Positions 7,630 to 12,998 of a stretch of DNA of 39,701 bases are shown here, in pieces; position 1 is the stretch's first letter; every line of letters begins with the position of its first letter. The position numbers and the translations under genes are program-made. Below the pieces are notes generated by a model. It ran no database searches. It had not been told where the DNA came from and saw only the letters and a program-made list of their open reading frames with translations. The DNA is from a virus. The stretch is from positions 1-39,701 of IMG/VR virus record IMGVR_UViG_3300027971_000098, one strand, 5' to 3'.

Positions 7630-7645
7630 CATATACAATGAGACG

Positions 7646-7674
7646 TTGAGTTATTATTCGTTATAGGTCATAAT
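7646..7674 (+). promoter_or_regulatory. Sigma70-type promoter (TTGAGT-N17-CATAAT) giving a possibly leaderless transcript
   Basis: -35 TTGAGT at 7646-7651, 17-nt spacer, -10 CATAAT at 7669-7674. The next ATG is at 7681, exactly where transcription would be expected to begin (7 nt after the -10 box), so the message may carry no 5' leader. Confidence 0.65.
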
Positions 7675-7680
7675 AGAGCT

Positions 7681-7986
7681 ATGTTATACGCCGATATTAA
7701 ATTAGTTGACGGTTCCGTTACTCGGAAGTATTTCGAAGACCGAGCGAAGGGTTATGGAGATTTTGGTTATGTTAAATATCTTCTTCGCAAAGAGTTTGGA
7801 AAAGACTCCGAATTGCTTTCCATTGGTGCAATTCCTGACGAACGAGTTCACGGATGGGCACCTCCTAAGCCTATTTGCGGTTTTGAGTTCGCAAATATGA
7901 GGCATACTAAGTTTGCATTCGGTCGTACTAGTAAGAAGGTTATTGGTTTCGTACCTAAAGACGATGATTTCGACTCCGAAGACTGA
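7681..7986 (+). CDS. Hypothetical protein, candidate leaderless mRNA
   Basis: 101 aa (MLYADIKLVDGSVTRKYFED start). Mixed alpha/beta with a glycine/proline-rich middle (HGWAPPKPICGFEF) and an acidic tail (DDDFDSED). No family recognised. There is no ribosome-binding site because the ATG falls at the predicted transcription start. No good alternative in-frame start exists before the internal Met near residue 73. Its end overlaps the next gene by 23 nt. Confidence 0.7.
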   Translation: MLYADIKLVDGSVTRKYFEDRAKGYGDFGYVKYLLRKEFGKDSELLSIGAIPDERVHGWAPPKPICGFEFANMRHTKFAFGRTSKKVIGFVPKDDDFDSED

Positions 7987-8266
7987 TAAGCCAGGTTCTG
8001 GCGTTTGGAAGGGCTTTACTATGGGAATGGTAATAGCGTTCTCCATTGCATACCCTGCCGCCGCCAAGGCCGTTATTAACACCATATTCGACACGACTCA
8101 CTATTATGTTTCAAAGGTGATGAATAAAATTGTTGAATTTGATGAGCGTATTGTGCCTAAGAACATTACTGGGCGTCAAATCGAAGCCAAGCCTAAAGTC
8201 AAGCAATTAGAACCTAAATCAGATCCATTTACAGTCAAATCAGTTCCCGAAGGAGAGAAGCCATAA
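7964..8266 (+). CDS. Membrane-anchored small protein
   Basis: About 100 aa from ATG 7964; an ATG further in, at MGMVIAF, has a better GGAAGG site and could be the true start (about 82 aa). GFTMGMVIAFSIAYPAAAKA is one transmembrane segment, after which comes a lysine/proline-rich polar tail (KVKQLEPKSDPFTVK). The layout suggests an inner-membrane anchor with a soluble tail. Function unknown; translationally coupled to 8266. Confidence 0.6.
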   Translation: MISTPKTDKPGSGVWKGFTMGMVIAFSIAYPAAAKAVINTIFDTTHYYVSKVMNKIVEFDERIVPKNITGRQIEAKPKVKQLEPKSDPFTVKSVPEGEKP

Positions 8267-8397
8267 TGTGGGGTTTAATTTTAGTAACGATGATGGTAGG
8301 TGATCCAGTTCCCAAGACATTATATACTCCATCGCGTTATAGTATTACGTATGATGATATTAACCGACAGCATATTGGATTCAAATACAAGCAATGA
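8266..8397 (+). CDS. Small hypothetical protein
   Basis: 43 aa (MWGLILVTMMVGDPVPKTLY start). ATG 8266 overlaps the previous stop (TAATG) and follows AAGGAGAG. The first 12 residues are hydrophobic but too short to be a confident membrane span; the rest is polar. It ends in ATGA overlap with the next ORF. No family recognised. Confidence 0.58.
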   Translation: MWGLILVTMMVGDPVPKTLYTPSRYSITYDDINRQHIGFKYKQ

Positions 8398-8606
8398 TTG
8401 CCTGGGTATACTATATTGTAGTAATGAATGCAAACCACTCAATTGATATTGAAGTGAAGTATTTTAATGAATATAGTCAATGCGAGAAATACATGCACAG
8501 CAATCACAAAAAGCTCATCAAGCTCTACTATCAACCCGAGACACAGAAGATGGTTGGCGGTGGTTGTCGTCGCGAAGGCTTCAGGGTTCCCAGGAAGGGC
8601 GGTTGA
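8394..8606 (+). CDS. Small hypothetical protein
   Basis: 70 aa. The N-terminus MIAWVYYIVVMNANHSIDIE is hydrophobic then polar; the body is rich in Tyr, His and Lys (EKYMHSNHKKLIKLYYQPE) and ends with a basic GGGCRREGFRVPRKGG tail. Start overlaps the preceding stop (ATGA). The stop codon TGA is part of the -35 box of the promoter at 8603. No known family. Confidence 0.62.
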   Translation: MIAWVYYIVVMNANHSIDIEVKYFNEYSQCEKYMHSNHKKLIKLYYQPETQKMVGGGCRREGFRVPRKGG

Positions 8607-8631
8607 CTTAATTCTCGTGCTGAGCTAAAAT
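8603..8631 (+). promoter_or_regulatory. Cassette promoter (TTGACT-N17-TAAAAT)
   Basis: -35 TTGACT at 8603-8608 contains the upstream stop codon. The spacer begins TAATTCTCG; -10 TAAAAT at 8626-8631. The leader (ATTAGTTCAACATTGAGAGA then AGGAG) is shared with the promoter at 8862. Confidence 0.85.
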
Positions 8632-8661
8632 TAGTTCAACATTGAGAGAAGGAGACATGAG

Positions 8662-8865
8662 ATGGCTAAGGTAACCGTATTTTATAAGACGACTCTCTAT
8701 TACGAACAGGTCGTCGAAGTTCCCGATGAAAACATCGCAGGTGAATGGCCTAATCAAACTGTGGTTAACGCGTTTGATATGATTGTTGAACAGTTCAACT
8801 ATCTTAATGAAGTTGACTGCGAGTCTGACATCGAGAGCGTCGTTGTTCATGGGTTGACCTCTTGA
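8662..8865 (+). CDS. Small hypothetical protein of a promoter cassette
   Basis: 67 aa (MAKVTVFYKTTLYYEQVVEV start). ATG 8662 is 7 nt after GGAG; an out-of-frame ATG lies at 8657. It looks like a small beta domain with an acidic middle (PDENIAGEWPNQ). It has its own promoter, and the stop TGA is fused to the -35 of the next promoter. No family recognised. Confidence 0.72.
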   Translation: MAKVTVFYKTTLYYEQVVEVPDENIAGEWPNQTVVNAFDMIVEQFNYLNEVDCESDIESVVVHGLTS

Positions 8866-8890
8866 CTTAATTTTCTCGCCAGACTATAAT
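8862..8890 (+). promoter_or_regulatory. Cassette promoter (TTGACT-N17-TATAAT)
   Basis: -35 TTGACT at 8862-8867 overlapping the stop of the upstream ORF, spacer beginning TAATTTTCTCG, perfect -10 TATAAT at 8885-8890. The leader TTAGTTCAACATTGAGAGA is identical to that of the promoter at 8603. Confidence 0.9.
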
Positions 8891-8921
8891 TAGTTCAACA
8901 TTGAGAGAGAGGAGAAGCAAG

Positions 8922-9128
8922 ATGAACACGAAAGAAGCACTGGCAATCATGGAACAGATCCAAGCGTTCCTGCAGCAGCACGTCAACAAGGATGCTGACT
9001 TCATCCATGCGATGGAGTACACGCGAGACAACCTCGAGAGTTGTTATCAGGAAGAGAAGGAAGCGTATGCCCACCTGGTCGTGGAGATGCGCAAGATGTT
9101 CGCAGCAGTCGAGTCCATCAGGGCTTGA
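8922..9128 (+). CDS. Small helical protein of a promoter cassette
   Basis: 68 aa from ATG 8922 (MNTKEALAIMEQIQAFLQQH start), preceded by GAGAGGAGAAGCAAG. Predicted to be nearly all helix, acidic, with a possible coiled coil (ESCYQEEKEAYAHLVVEMRK). One promoter, one gene. The stop TGA is embedded in the next -35 box. No family recognised; small size and early promoter fit a host-takeover peptide, which is inference. Confidence 0.72.
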   Translation: MNTKEALAIMEQIQAFLQQHVNKDADFIHAMEYTRDNLESCYQEEKEAYAHLVVEMRKMFAAVESIRA

Positions 9129-9153
9129 TTTTATTCTCACGCCAGCTTTTAAT
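9125..9153 (+). promoter_or_regulatory. Cassette promoter (TTGATT-N17-TTTAAT)
   Basis: -35 TTGATT at 9125-9130 overlapping the upstream stop, spacer TTATTCTCACGCCAGCT, -10 TTTAAT at 9148-9153. The leader AATTAGTTTAACAAGATGAG and GAGAGGGGA is a diverged copy of the two upstream leaders. Confidence 0.75.
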
Positions 9154-9185
9154 TAGTTTAACAAGATGAGAGAGGGGAATGCATA

Positions 9186-9425
9186 ATGAAAGTATCTGAA
9201 CTGATTGAGCTGTTAGAAGGCTTCGATGCAGAAGCTGAAATCCATTTTACGTATGGATACAATGACTATTGGCGCACTCAGGTCGCGCCGGCTGTTCGTG
9301 ATGTATTCGAGGGAGAGGTTGAGTATAGTGAATATCACAGAACGGACAAGCTGCTTGAAGCCTATGAAGGTCCTGAAGACGATGACGACGACCGAGTAGT
9401 GAGGAAGGTTGTAGTTATTCAATAA
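9186..9425 (+). CDS. Small conserved phage/plasmid-type protein
   Basis: 79 aa. The opening MKVSELIELLEGFDAEAEIH follows a pattern common in many short phage and plasmid proteins (MKVSELI-x-x-L then a D-A-E-V-like strand), but their function is not established. The middle is acidic, ending in EDDDDDRVVRKVVVIQ. It is followed after 8 nt by the tRNA gene, so the transcript probably includes the tRNA. Confidence 0.75.
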   Translation: MKVSELIELLEGFDAEAEIHFTYGYNDYWRTQVAPAVRDVFEGEVEYSEYHRTDKLLEAYEGPEDDDDDRVVRKVVVIQ

Positions 9426-9433
9426 CGATTATA

Positions 9434-9512
<79 letters not shown>

Positions 9513-9527
9513 TTACATAGGACTAGA

Positions 9528-9743
9528 TTGGGACAGAGCAAACTAGGATCGTTATATGAATCCATCATCAATGTAGGGACTGGATTCCTTATATCGACAA
9601 TATCCCAGATCCTGATCTTTCCATTCTTCAACATTCACATTGCATTAACCGATAATATTTTAATCGGTATAATCTTCACAATCATAAGTATAATCAGAAG
9701 TTACGTCATCAGACGCATATTCAACTCATTGGAGAGCAAATGA
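9528..9743 (+). CDS. Membrane protein of the small phage family DUF7220-like
   Basis: 71 aa. The start is TTG 9528 (with AGGA about 6 nt before); there is no in-frame ATG. The sequence SKLGSLYESIINVGTGFLIS, then FPFFNIHIALTDNILIGIIF and IRSYVIRRIFN has two membrane helices and a short basic C-terminus. The pattern S-K-x-G-S-x-x-E, then D-N-x-x-I-G-x-I-F-T, then R-S-Y-V-x-R-R-x-F-N is one I recall from short phage membrane proteins; the DUF number is from memory. Function unknown. Confidence 0.75.
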   Translation: MGQSKLGSLYESIINVGTGFLISTISQILIFPFFNIHIALTDNILIGIIFTIISIIRSYVIRRIFNSLESK

Positions 9744-9865
9744 ATCAACGACAACAAGAGCAATTAGAATCGTACATGAAGCTCTATGACAAAGAGATCG
9801 CCATCATTCCATGGATTGTCTCAGTCATTGGATTGTTTTCGATTGCGGCGATTCTGCTCTCGTAG
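9740..9865 (+). CDS. Small tail-anchored membrane protein
   Basis: 41 aa (MNQRQQEQLESYMKLYDKEI start), overlapping the previous stop as ATGA with GGAGAG upstream. A polar helical N-terminus is followed by IIPWIVSVIGLFSIAAILLS, a C-terminal transmembrane helix. The 3' end overlaps the minus-strand gene by 45 nt. A partner of the membrane protein just upstream is plausible from the coupling. Confidence 0.6.
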   Translation: MNQRQQEQLESYMKLYDKEIAIIPWIVSVIGLFSIAAILLS

Positions 9866-10456
9866 CCAGATAGCCTCCTGCATTTTAACAACCGACCGCC
9901 CCCTCTTCCAGCCCGAAGGGATTGGCCAGCCGTTGAATCGTTTCTCTTCATCGGATAATACATTAACTATCCAGAACCAGCCCTTGGCGTTTTTATATTT
10001 GCGCATCACAGCCGATTGCCATTTACGCCGTTCTTCTGACATGGGCCCCCGACCAGTTTTCTTTTTACCTCTATTACTAACACCAATACGATAACGATGC
10101 AATGCAGATAATCCACCATGAGATGGATTCTTTAACTTCATTTGCATAGACTTAATAGGACGCTTAAAGCCTTTGGCAGTTCGTCGTATAAGAACATCAG
10201 AACGAAAAGTAAAAGAACCATACGTCCGTTCCCATATTGGCTTACGAGTAGCAATTAAATGCTTGTTAGATTGCTTCTCTATTAACTCAATTAGATGTTC
10301 TTTAGTATTGTAATGCTTGAATATGTCTTTCTCATTCTTTATTACATGTATAATCTTAGAACGAGATCGTTTGTGTGTTACTAAGAATATAGAATAAGAT
10401 GTCGCTTTCATAGAGTATATACCGTAAAGATAATAAAACCATGCACTCACATGCAT
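9821..10456 (-). CDS. Basic protein of unknown function, possibly homing-endonuclease related
   Basis: 211 aa from the first ATG; an internal Met at residue 16 (start 10411) is an alternative, and neither has a clear ribosome-binding site. Very basic. The segment SNRGKKKTGRGPMSEERRKW resembles the basic DNA-binding repeats (NUMOD3-like) of phage homing endonucleases, but no GIY-YIG or HNH core is clear. It is the only minus-strand gene in this early block, facing into the plus-strand operon. Aromatic-rich, lower-GC than its surroundings. Confidence 0.55.
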   Translation of the reverse strand: MHVSAWFYYLYGIYSMKATSYSIFLVTHKRSRSKIIHVIKNEKDIFKHYNTKEHLIELIEKQSNKHLIATRKPIWERTYGSFTFRSDVLIRRTAKGFKRPIKSMQMKLKNPSHGGLSALHRYRIGVSNRGKKKTGRGPMSEERRKWQSAVMRKYKNAKGWFWIVNVLSDEEKRFNGWPIPSGWKRGRSVVKMQEAIWLREQNRRNRKQSND

Positions 10457-10573
10457 TCTGATTTATATATATCTTGGTTTATTAGATATGAAAGAAAAGG
10501 TAAAAGGGGTAGAGAAGTCACCTCAGCAGCAATGGGGAGACAAAGGGATAGACATATTATCTCCACTGTGATT

Positions 10574-10639
10574 CGCTATGAAATACCGCTATGAATTCGC
10601 TGTATTCCCGCTATGAAACCGCTATGAAAACTCTATGCG
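10574..10639 (+). repeat. Iteron-like array, CGCTATGAA repeated at 11-nt pitch
   Basis: Exact CGCTATGAA at 10574, 10587, 10609 and 10620, with degenerate copies CGCTGTATT at 10598 and CTCTATGCG at 10631. Start-to-start distances are 13, 11, 11, 11 and 11 nt, about one helical turn, so all copies face the same side of the DNA. The period is not a multiple of three and the region is not coding. Confidence 0.8.
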
Positions 10640-10709
10640 TTGACATGCGCTACAATGTACAGCTAACCATTAGCGCATTCAGCTTTCGCGCGCATGATCT
10701 TCCATTATG

Positions 10710-10743
10710 ACTGATCTCTGAAATTAAATCAACTCAGATCAGT
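10710..10743. repeat. Inverted repeat ACTGATCT / AGATCAGT
   Basis: Perfect 8-bp arms at 10710-10717 and 10736-10743 separated by 18 nt of AT-rich DNA, with additional TGA/TCA pairing inside. It lies 70 nt downstream of the iteron-like array. It could be a protein-binding site or a cruciform/hairpin. Confidence 0.6.
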
Positions 10744-10876
10744 AGCGCAATTTGTTTTAGGTGCTAGGGCTGTGGGCCACCCGCCCCGTCCATCCCGAGC
10801 GCTGCTCATCGAATCAGTAAGATCATTGTACGCGTTTCCGGAAAAAAAGACCAGCACTTTTGGGGCGAGAAAGTTG

Positions 10877-10905
10877 TTGACTTTATTTTCGCGGCAGGAT
10901 ATAAT
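10877..10905 (+). promoter_or_regulatory. Cassette promoter (TTGACT-N17-TATAAT)
   Basis: -35 TTGACT at 10877-10882, spacer TTATTTTCGCGGCAGGA, perfect -10 at 10900-10905. The unit from 10877 through the leader to about 10929 differs at one base from the unit at 11146-11198. Confidence 0.92.
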
Positions 10906-10933
10906 GAATCATCATGAGAGAGAGGAGAGAGAA

Positions 10934-11149
10934 ATGAGCAATCAACGTGAGATGGTTCTTGACAGCCAGCTGGATGTTCTGGATAGCGCAATCATCGCCA
11001 TCGGTCGTGCGATTGATGAACTGGATGAAGCTGATCGCTTTCCCGATCTGGATACCAAGGATGCGATCTTCAAGCTCGAAGCGATTCGTCAAGACCTGGA
11101 AGATCAGTACATGCTTATCGAAGACGAATTGCGTCAAATCGAGGCTTGA
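10934..11149 (+). CDS. Small acidic helical protein of a promoter cassette
   Basis: 71 aa from ATG 10934 (MSNQREMVLDSQLDVLDSAI start), with GAGAGGAGAG just upstream. The longer frame upstream is excluded because it crosses the promoter. Strongly acidic and helical, with heptad-like Leu/Ile spacing (AIIAIGRAIDELDEADRF; LEAIRQDLEDQYMLIEDELR), so it probably forms a coiled-coil hairpin. No family recognised. The stop TGA is inside the -35 of the next cassette. Confidence 0.75.
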   Translation: MSNQREMVLDSQLDVLDSAIIAIGRAIDELDEADRFPDLDTKDAIFKLEAIRQDLEDQYMLIEDELRQIEA

Positions 11150-11174
11150 CTTTATTTTCGCGTCAGGATATAAT
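11146..11174 (+). promoter_or_regulatory. Cassette promoter (TTGACT-N17-TATAAT)
   Basis: -35 TTGACT at 11146-11151 contains the upstream stop codon. Spacer TTATTTTCGCGTCAGGA; -10 TATAAT at 11169-11174. It is nearly identical to the copy at 10877, including the AATCATCATGAGAGAGAGGA leader. Confidence 0.92.
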
Positions 11175-11202
11175 GAATCATCATGAGAGAGAGGAGAGTA
11201 TG

Positions 11203-11388
11203 ATGACGGAACTGAAACAAATCACGCTGGTGCTTAACGCCGATGAAGCCGAGTTCTTGGCGCAGGCGTTGGAGATTCACGCAGACAAGTACGCAGGCAG
11301 AATCTCGTTTGTTGAGGAGCTCGATCGCTACGTGCGTTCGACTCTGCAGACGAAGTTCGATCCGGCCTTTGCGGAGGACGTAGAATGA
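11203..11388 (+). CDS. Small hypothetical protein of a promoter cassette
   Basis: 61 aa (MTELKQITLVLNADEAEFLA start). Two adjacent ATGs exist (11200, 11203); 11203 sits 6 nt from GGAG and is preferred. A short strand (KQITLVLNADEAEFL) is followed by helices with an acidic C-terminus. The L-x-L-x-x-x-E-A-x-x-L-x-x-A-L pattern is frequent in small phage proteins of unknown role. It ends in ATGA overlap with the next ORF. Confidence 0.72.
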   Translation: MTELKQITLVLNADEAEFLAQALEIHADKYAGRISFVEELDRYVRSTLQTKFDPAFAEDVE

Positions 11389-11546
11389 CTGAGCAACAGA
11401 TTGAGCTGATCGTTGAGAAGTGGTTCGACCGCATCGACCGTCAGTATATGGGCAACGAGTTATCCTATCAAGACTACATGGCAGAGGTCGAGGCCGTGCG
11501 CCTCTGGGCTGATGCGAAGTATGCTGAGATGACGGCGTTGCATTAA
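11385..11546 (+). CDS. Small acidic helical protein
   Basis: 53 aa (MTEQQIELIVEKWFDRIDRQ start). The ATG overlaps the preceding stop (ATGA), so it is translated from the promoter at 11146. Helical, with aromatic residues (YMGNELSYQDYMAEVEAVRLW). The TTGCAT -35 box of the next promoter lies across its last codons. No family recognised. Confidence 0.68.
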   Translation: MTEQQIELIVEKWFDRIDRQYMGNELSYQDYMAEVEAVRLWADAKYAEMTALH

Positions 11547-11566
11547 TTTCCTCAGGAAGCTACAAT
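11538..11566 (+). promoter_or_regulatory. Cassette promoter (TTGCAT-N17-TACAAT)
   Basis: -35 TTGCAT at 11538-11543 inside the 3' end of the upstream ORF, spacer TAATTTCCTCAGGAAGC, -10 TACAAT at 11561-11566. The leader GAAGTACATTGTGAGAGAGG recurs at 12174-12193 behind the promoter at 12145. Confidence 0.82.
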
Positions 11567-11595
11567 GAAGTACATTGTGAGAGAGGAGAAAGACG

Positions 11596-11763
11596 ATGTA
11601 CGATGCAGATGGATGGGATAGCTACGCCGCGTACGCTCATGAGCAGATGCTCGAGCTGATGTTCAAGGAGTCGGACGATTGCGTGGAGTTTGTCAACAAG
11701 TGGATCCAGGATCAGCTGGCCACTGCAGTTCCTACGGAAGTGTTTCAGGAGATTGGGCAATGA
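11596..11763 (+). CDS. Small acidic protein of a promoter cassette
   Basis: 55 aa (MYDADGWDSYAAYAHEQMLE start), ATG 11596 after GAGAGGAGAAAGACG. Mostly helical, with Trp and Tyr near the N-terminus and a DCVEFVNKWIQDQL helix. It overlaps the next ORF by 4 nt. Its leader contains the 11-nt segment complementary to the hairpin loop at 12064-12074. No family recognised. Confidence 0.7.
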   Translation: MYDADGWDSYAAYAHEQMLELMFKESDDCVEFVNKWIQDQLATAVPTEVFQEIGQ

Positions 11764-11954
11764 GTGCAATGAGTGATCTGGATATCGTCAAGCAAGAGGT
11801 CTTCGCGTTCTTGGATGACCTGCGGTTGAGCGGTGAGACCAACATGTACGGTGCAGCGCCGTACATAGTCGAGGTGTTTGGCGTGAACAAGGCTGAGGCG
11901 CGCGTCCTGTTGAGTGCATGGATGCAGACGTTCAGCGAGCGGCACGCAGCGTAA
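11760..11954 (+). CDS. Small conserved-type hypothetical protein
   Basis: 64 aa from ATG 11760 (ATGA overlap); ATG 11769 is an alternative. The sequence FAFLDDLRLSGETNMYGAAP, then VFGVNKAEARVLLSAWMQTF follows a pattern seen in short phage proteins (L-R-x-S-G-x-x-N-M-x-G-A-x-P, then a W-M helix), giving a helix-turn-helix-like layout. DNA binding is not shown. It precedes the structured non-coding region at 11955. Confidence 0.72.
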   Translation: MSAMSDLDIVKQEVFAFLDDLRLSGETNMYGAAPYIVEVFGVNKAEARVLLSAWMQTFSERHAA

Positions 11955-12140
11955 GAACCGACCAGGTGGTGTACGGCTGCCAAAGCCACCGGGTGACTAT
12001 GAGCAGGGTCGAGCCTGGGACATGACCCAAAAACAGGCAACGATTTCCCCCGGTGGTCTCAGTTCCTCTCTCACTCCCCGCTGAGACCACCACCAACCTG
12101 TCGCCTGTGTGCGACCCCGGACCAGTAACCGGGACCTTTT
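11955..12140 (+). ncRNA. Candidate structured RNA with an anti-leader hairpin loop
   Basis: No plus-strand gene fits. Three hairpins are visible: 11965-11990 (GGTGG/CCACC), 12006-12028 (GGGTC/GACCC) and a strong 11-bp stem GGTGGTCTCAG (12052-12062) / CTGAGACCACC (12081-12091), itself enclosed by ACAGGC (12033) / GCCTGT (12103). The 18-nt loop contains TCCTCTCTCAC (12064-12074), an exact complement of GTGAGAGAGGA in the leaders at 11577-11587 and 12184-12194. A weak terminator-like CCCGG/CCGGG stem with T residues ends the region. No separate promoter is seen, so it may be processed from the upstream transcript or act in cis on the next gene. Confidence 0.55.
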
Positions 12141-12144
12141 CTGG

Positions 12145-12173
12145 TTGTGTTTTTTTCCTGAAGATGTCATAAT
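12145..12173 (+). promoter_or_regulatory. Cassette promoter (TTGTGT-N17-CATAAT)
   Basis: -35 TTGTGT at 12145-12150, spacer starting with six T residues then CCTGAAGATGT, -10 CATAAT at 12168-12173. The leader GAAGTACATTGTGAGAGAGG matches that of the promoter at 11538. Its T-rich spacer may double as the U-tract of the preceding RNA. Confidence 0.72.
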
Positions 12174-12203
12174 GAAGTACATTGTGAGAGAGGAGTGAAA
12201 GAA

Positions 12204-12575
12204 ATGCAAGCAACCTACACCTTCGACGAAAACATCGTCAGCGATCTGCACAAGGATGCATACGGCTTCCGTCCGAGCCAGTCGTTCTGGGAATACTGGG
12301 ACGAGGCCAACGACGACCGCAAGCAGCGGATCTGGGACAACCTGCTGGATGCCCTGGATCGTGAGATGGAGTTCCAGCGTCAGCGTGAAGCTGAGGCCGT
12401 GGAGATTTTCGATGAGATGCTCGATCGACTGTACCGAGCCGGTGCGAAGGACTTCACGATGGCGATCAAGTGGGCACATGATGCGCACGAGACGAACGGT
12501 GACGATGAGTTCCTGGAGTATCATCTCGGTCTGCCGTACCGTCACATCCGCAAAGCTCGCGAGGCCACGAAGTAG
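12204..12575 (+). CDS. Hypothetical protein of a promoter cassette
   Basis: 123 aa from ATG 12204 (MQATYTFDENIVSDLHKDAY start), after GAGAGGAGTGAAAGAA; a GTG at 12195 would add three residues. Highly helical and charged. The aromatic-rich segment YGFRPSQSFWEYWDEANDDR is followed by LDALDREMEFQRQREAEAVE, a likely coiled coil. It is G+C-rich compared with the virion genes. No family recognised. The stop codon lies in the loop/stem of an intrinsic terminator. Confidence 0.78.
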   Translation: MQATYTFDENIVSDLHKDAYGFRPSQSFWEYWDEANDDRKQRIWDNLLDALDREMEFQRQREAEAVEIFDEMLDRLYRAGAKDFTMAIKWAHDAHETNGDDEFLEYHLGLPYRHIRKAREATK

Positions 12576-12587
12576 TGGCCTTTTTTT
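12562..12587 (+). terminator. Intrinsic terminator overlapping stop codon and next promoter
   Basis: Stem AGGCCAC (12562-12568) / GTGGCCT (12575-12581), loop GAAGTA, followed by a run of seven T (12581-12587). The stop TAG 12573-12575 is within it, and the 3' arm plus T-run form the -35 and spacer of the promoter at 12576. Confidence 0.82.
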
Positions 12588-12604
12588 CGTGTGGCGCCGA
12601 TAAT
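12576..12604 (+). promoter_or_regulatory. Cassette promoter fused to a terminator (TGGCCT-N17-GATAAT)
   Basis: -10 GATAAT at 12599-12604 with TGGCCT 17 nt upstream. The -35 is poor, but the T-rich spacer and leader GAATCATCAAGAGAGAG match the cassettes at 10877 and 11146. It is probably weaker than they are. Confidence 0.55.
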
Positions 12605-12637
12605 GAATCATCAAGAGAGAGAAAGAGGAGTAGGGAA

Positions 12638-12724
12638 ATGAAAGATCTGGCCATTGTTGCATTCTGCGTTGTTGGCGGATACGTCCTGCATGACATGTAC
12701 ATTGTTTTCAGCAAGTTTTTCTGA
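12638..12724 (+). CDS. 28-residue membrane peptide
   Basis: 28 aa (MKDLAIVAFCVVGGYVLHDM start), ATG 12638 preceded by AGAGGAGTAGGGAA. A single hydrophobic helix with two Gly and one Cys, ending FSKFF. The cassette promoter and good ribosome-binding site support translation despite its size. First of a ladder of small membrane genes running to 13513. Confidence 0.55.
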   Translation: MKDLAIVAFCVVGGYVLHDMYIVFSKFF

Positions 12725-12734
12725 GGAGAGAGAA

Positions 12735-12998
12735 ATGAGTCTAGAATGGGAATTGAGCTGTTACGGTGTTGCTGAGAAGCATCTTGAAGAAACCTTCAAG
12801 TCGTCGTACGTGCAGATGATCGGTATCGACATGTACGTGGCAGGCATCATGAGTGACTGTCAGGAGATCCTGGAGCACTCTGATGACAAGGAGGCTGTCC
12901 GTCAGCTCCTGAATCAGGCGAAGTACTATCTGAGCCGTCGTTATGATGAGCAGCGTCAGGCTGCTGATGAAGACTTCCGTAAGCGGAGGGCCGCATGA
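12735..12998 (+). CDS. Small helical hypothetical protein
   Basis: 87 aa from ATG 12735 (MSLEWELSCYGVAEKHLEET start), with GAGGAGAGAGAA directly upstream. Helical and charged, ending in a long basic/acidic helix (YYLSRRYDEQRQAADEDFRK). No family recognised. It overlaps the next gene by 4 nt (ATGA) and is part of the 12638-13513 operon. Confidence 0.72.
   Translation: MSLEWELSCYGVAEKHLEETFKSSYVQMIGIDMYVAGIMSDCQEILEHSDDKEAVRQLLNQAKYYLSRRYDEQRQAADEDFRKRRAA

Larger units (their letters stand above)
10457..10876. other. Intergenic region, about 420 nt, with repeats and inverted repeats
   Basis: No convincing gene on either strand; the longest plausible frame is a 27-codon ORF from 10488 without a ribosome-binding site. 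The region starts AT-rich, then carries the 11-nt-pitch repeat array (10574-10639), an inverted repeat (10710-10743) and a G+C-rich stretch with self-complementary segments (10767-10812). The cassette promoter at 10877 follows. An origin or operator role is possible. Confidence 0.6.

Noticed and set aside
9786-10094. Plus-strand frame of 102 codons opposite the basic minus-strand gene
   Set aside because: Ser/Leu/Cys-rich shadow typical of an antisense frame; no ribosome-binding site.
10574-10639. CRISPR array
   Set aside because: Repeat units are 9 nt with 2-4 nt between them; there are no spacers and no cas genes.
10640-10656. TTGACA followed by TACAAT as a promoter
   Set aside because: The boxes are only 5 nt apart, and no -10 lies 16-18 nt downstream of TTGACA.
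10772-10933. N-terminal extension of the 71-aa cassette protein
   Set aside because: The extension would be upstream of the strong promoter at 10877; the leader and GGAG place the start at 10934.
12256-12603. Second plus-strand frame within the 123-aa cassette gene
   Set aside because: Arg/Ser/Thr-rich composition typical of an out-of-frame GC-rich gene, and it crosses the terminator hairpin.
11997-12662. Minus-strand frame of 221 codons
   Set aside because: It crosses the plus-strand 123-aa gene, the terminator and the cassette promoter at 12145; composition is arginine/leucine-poor noise and no ribosome-binding site exists.
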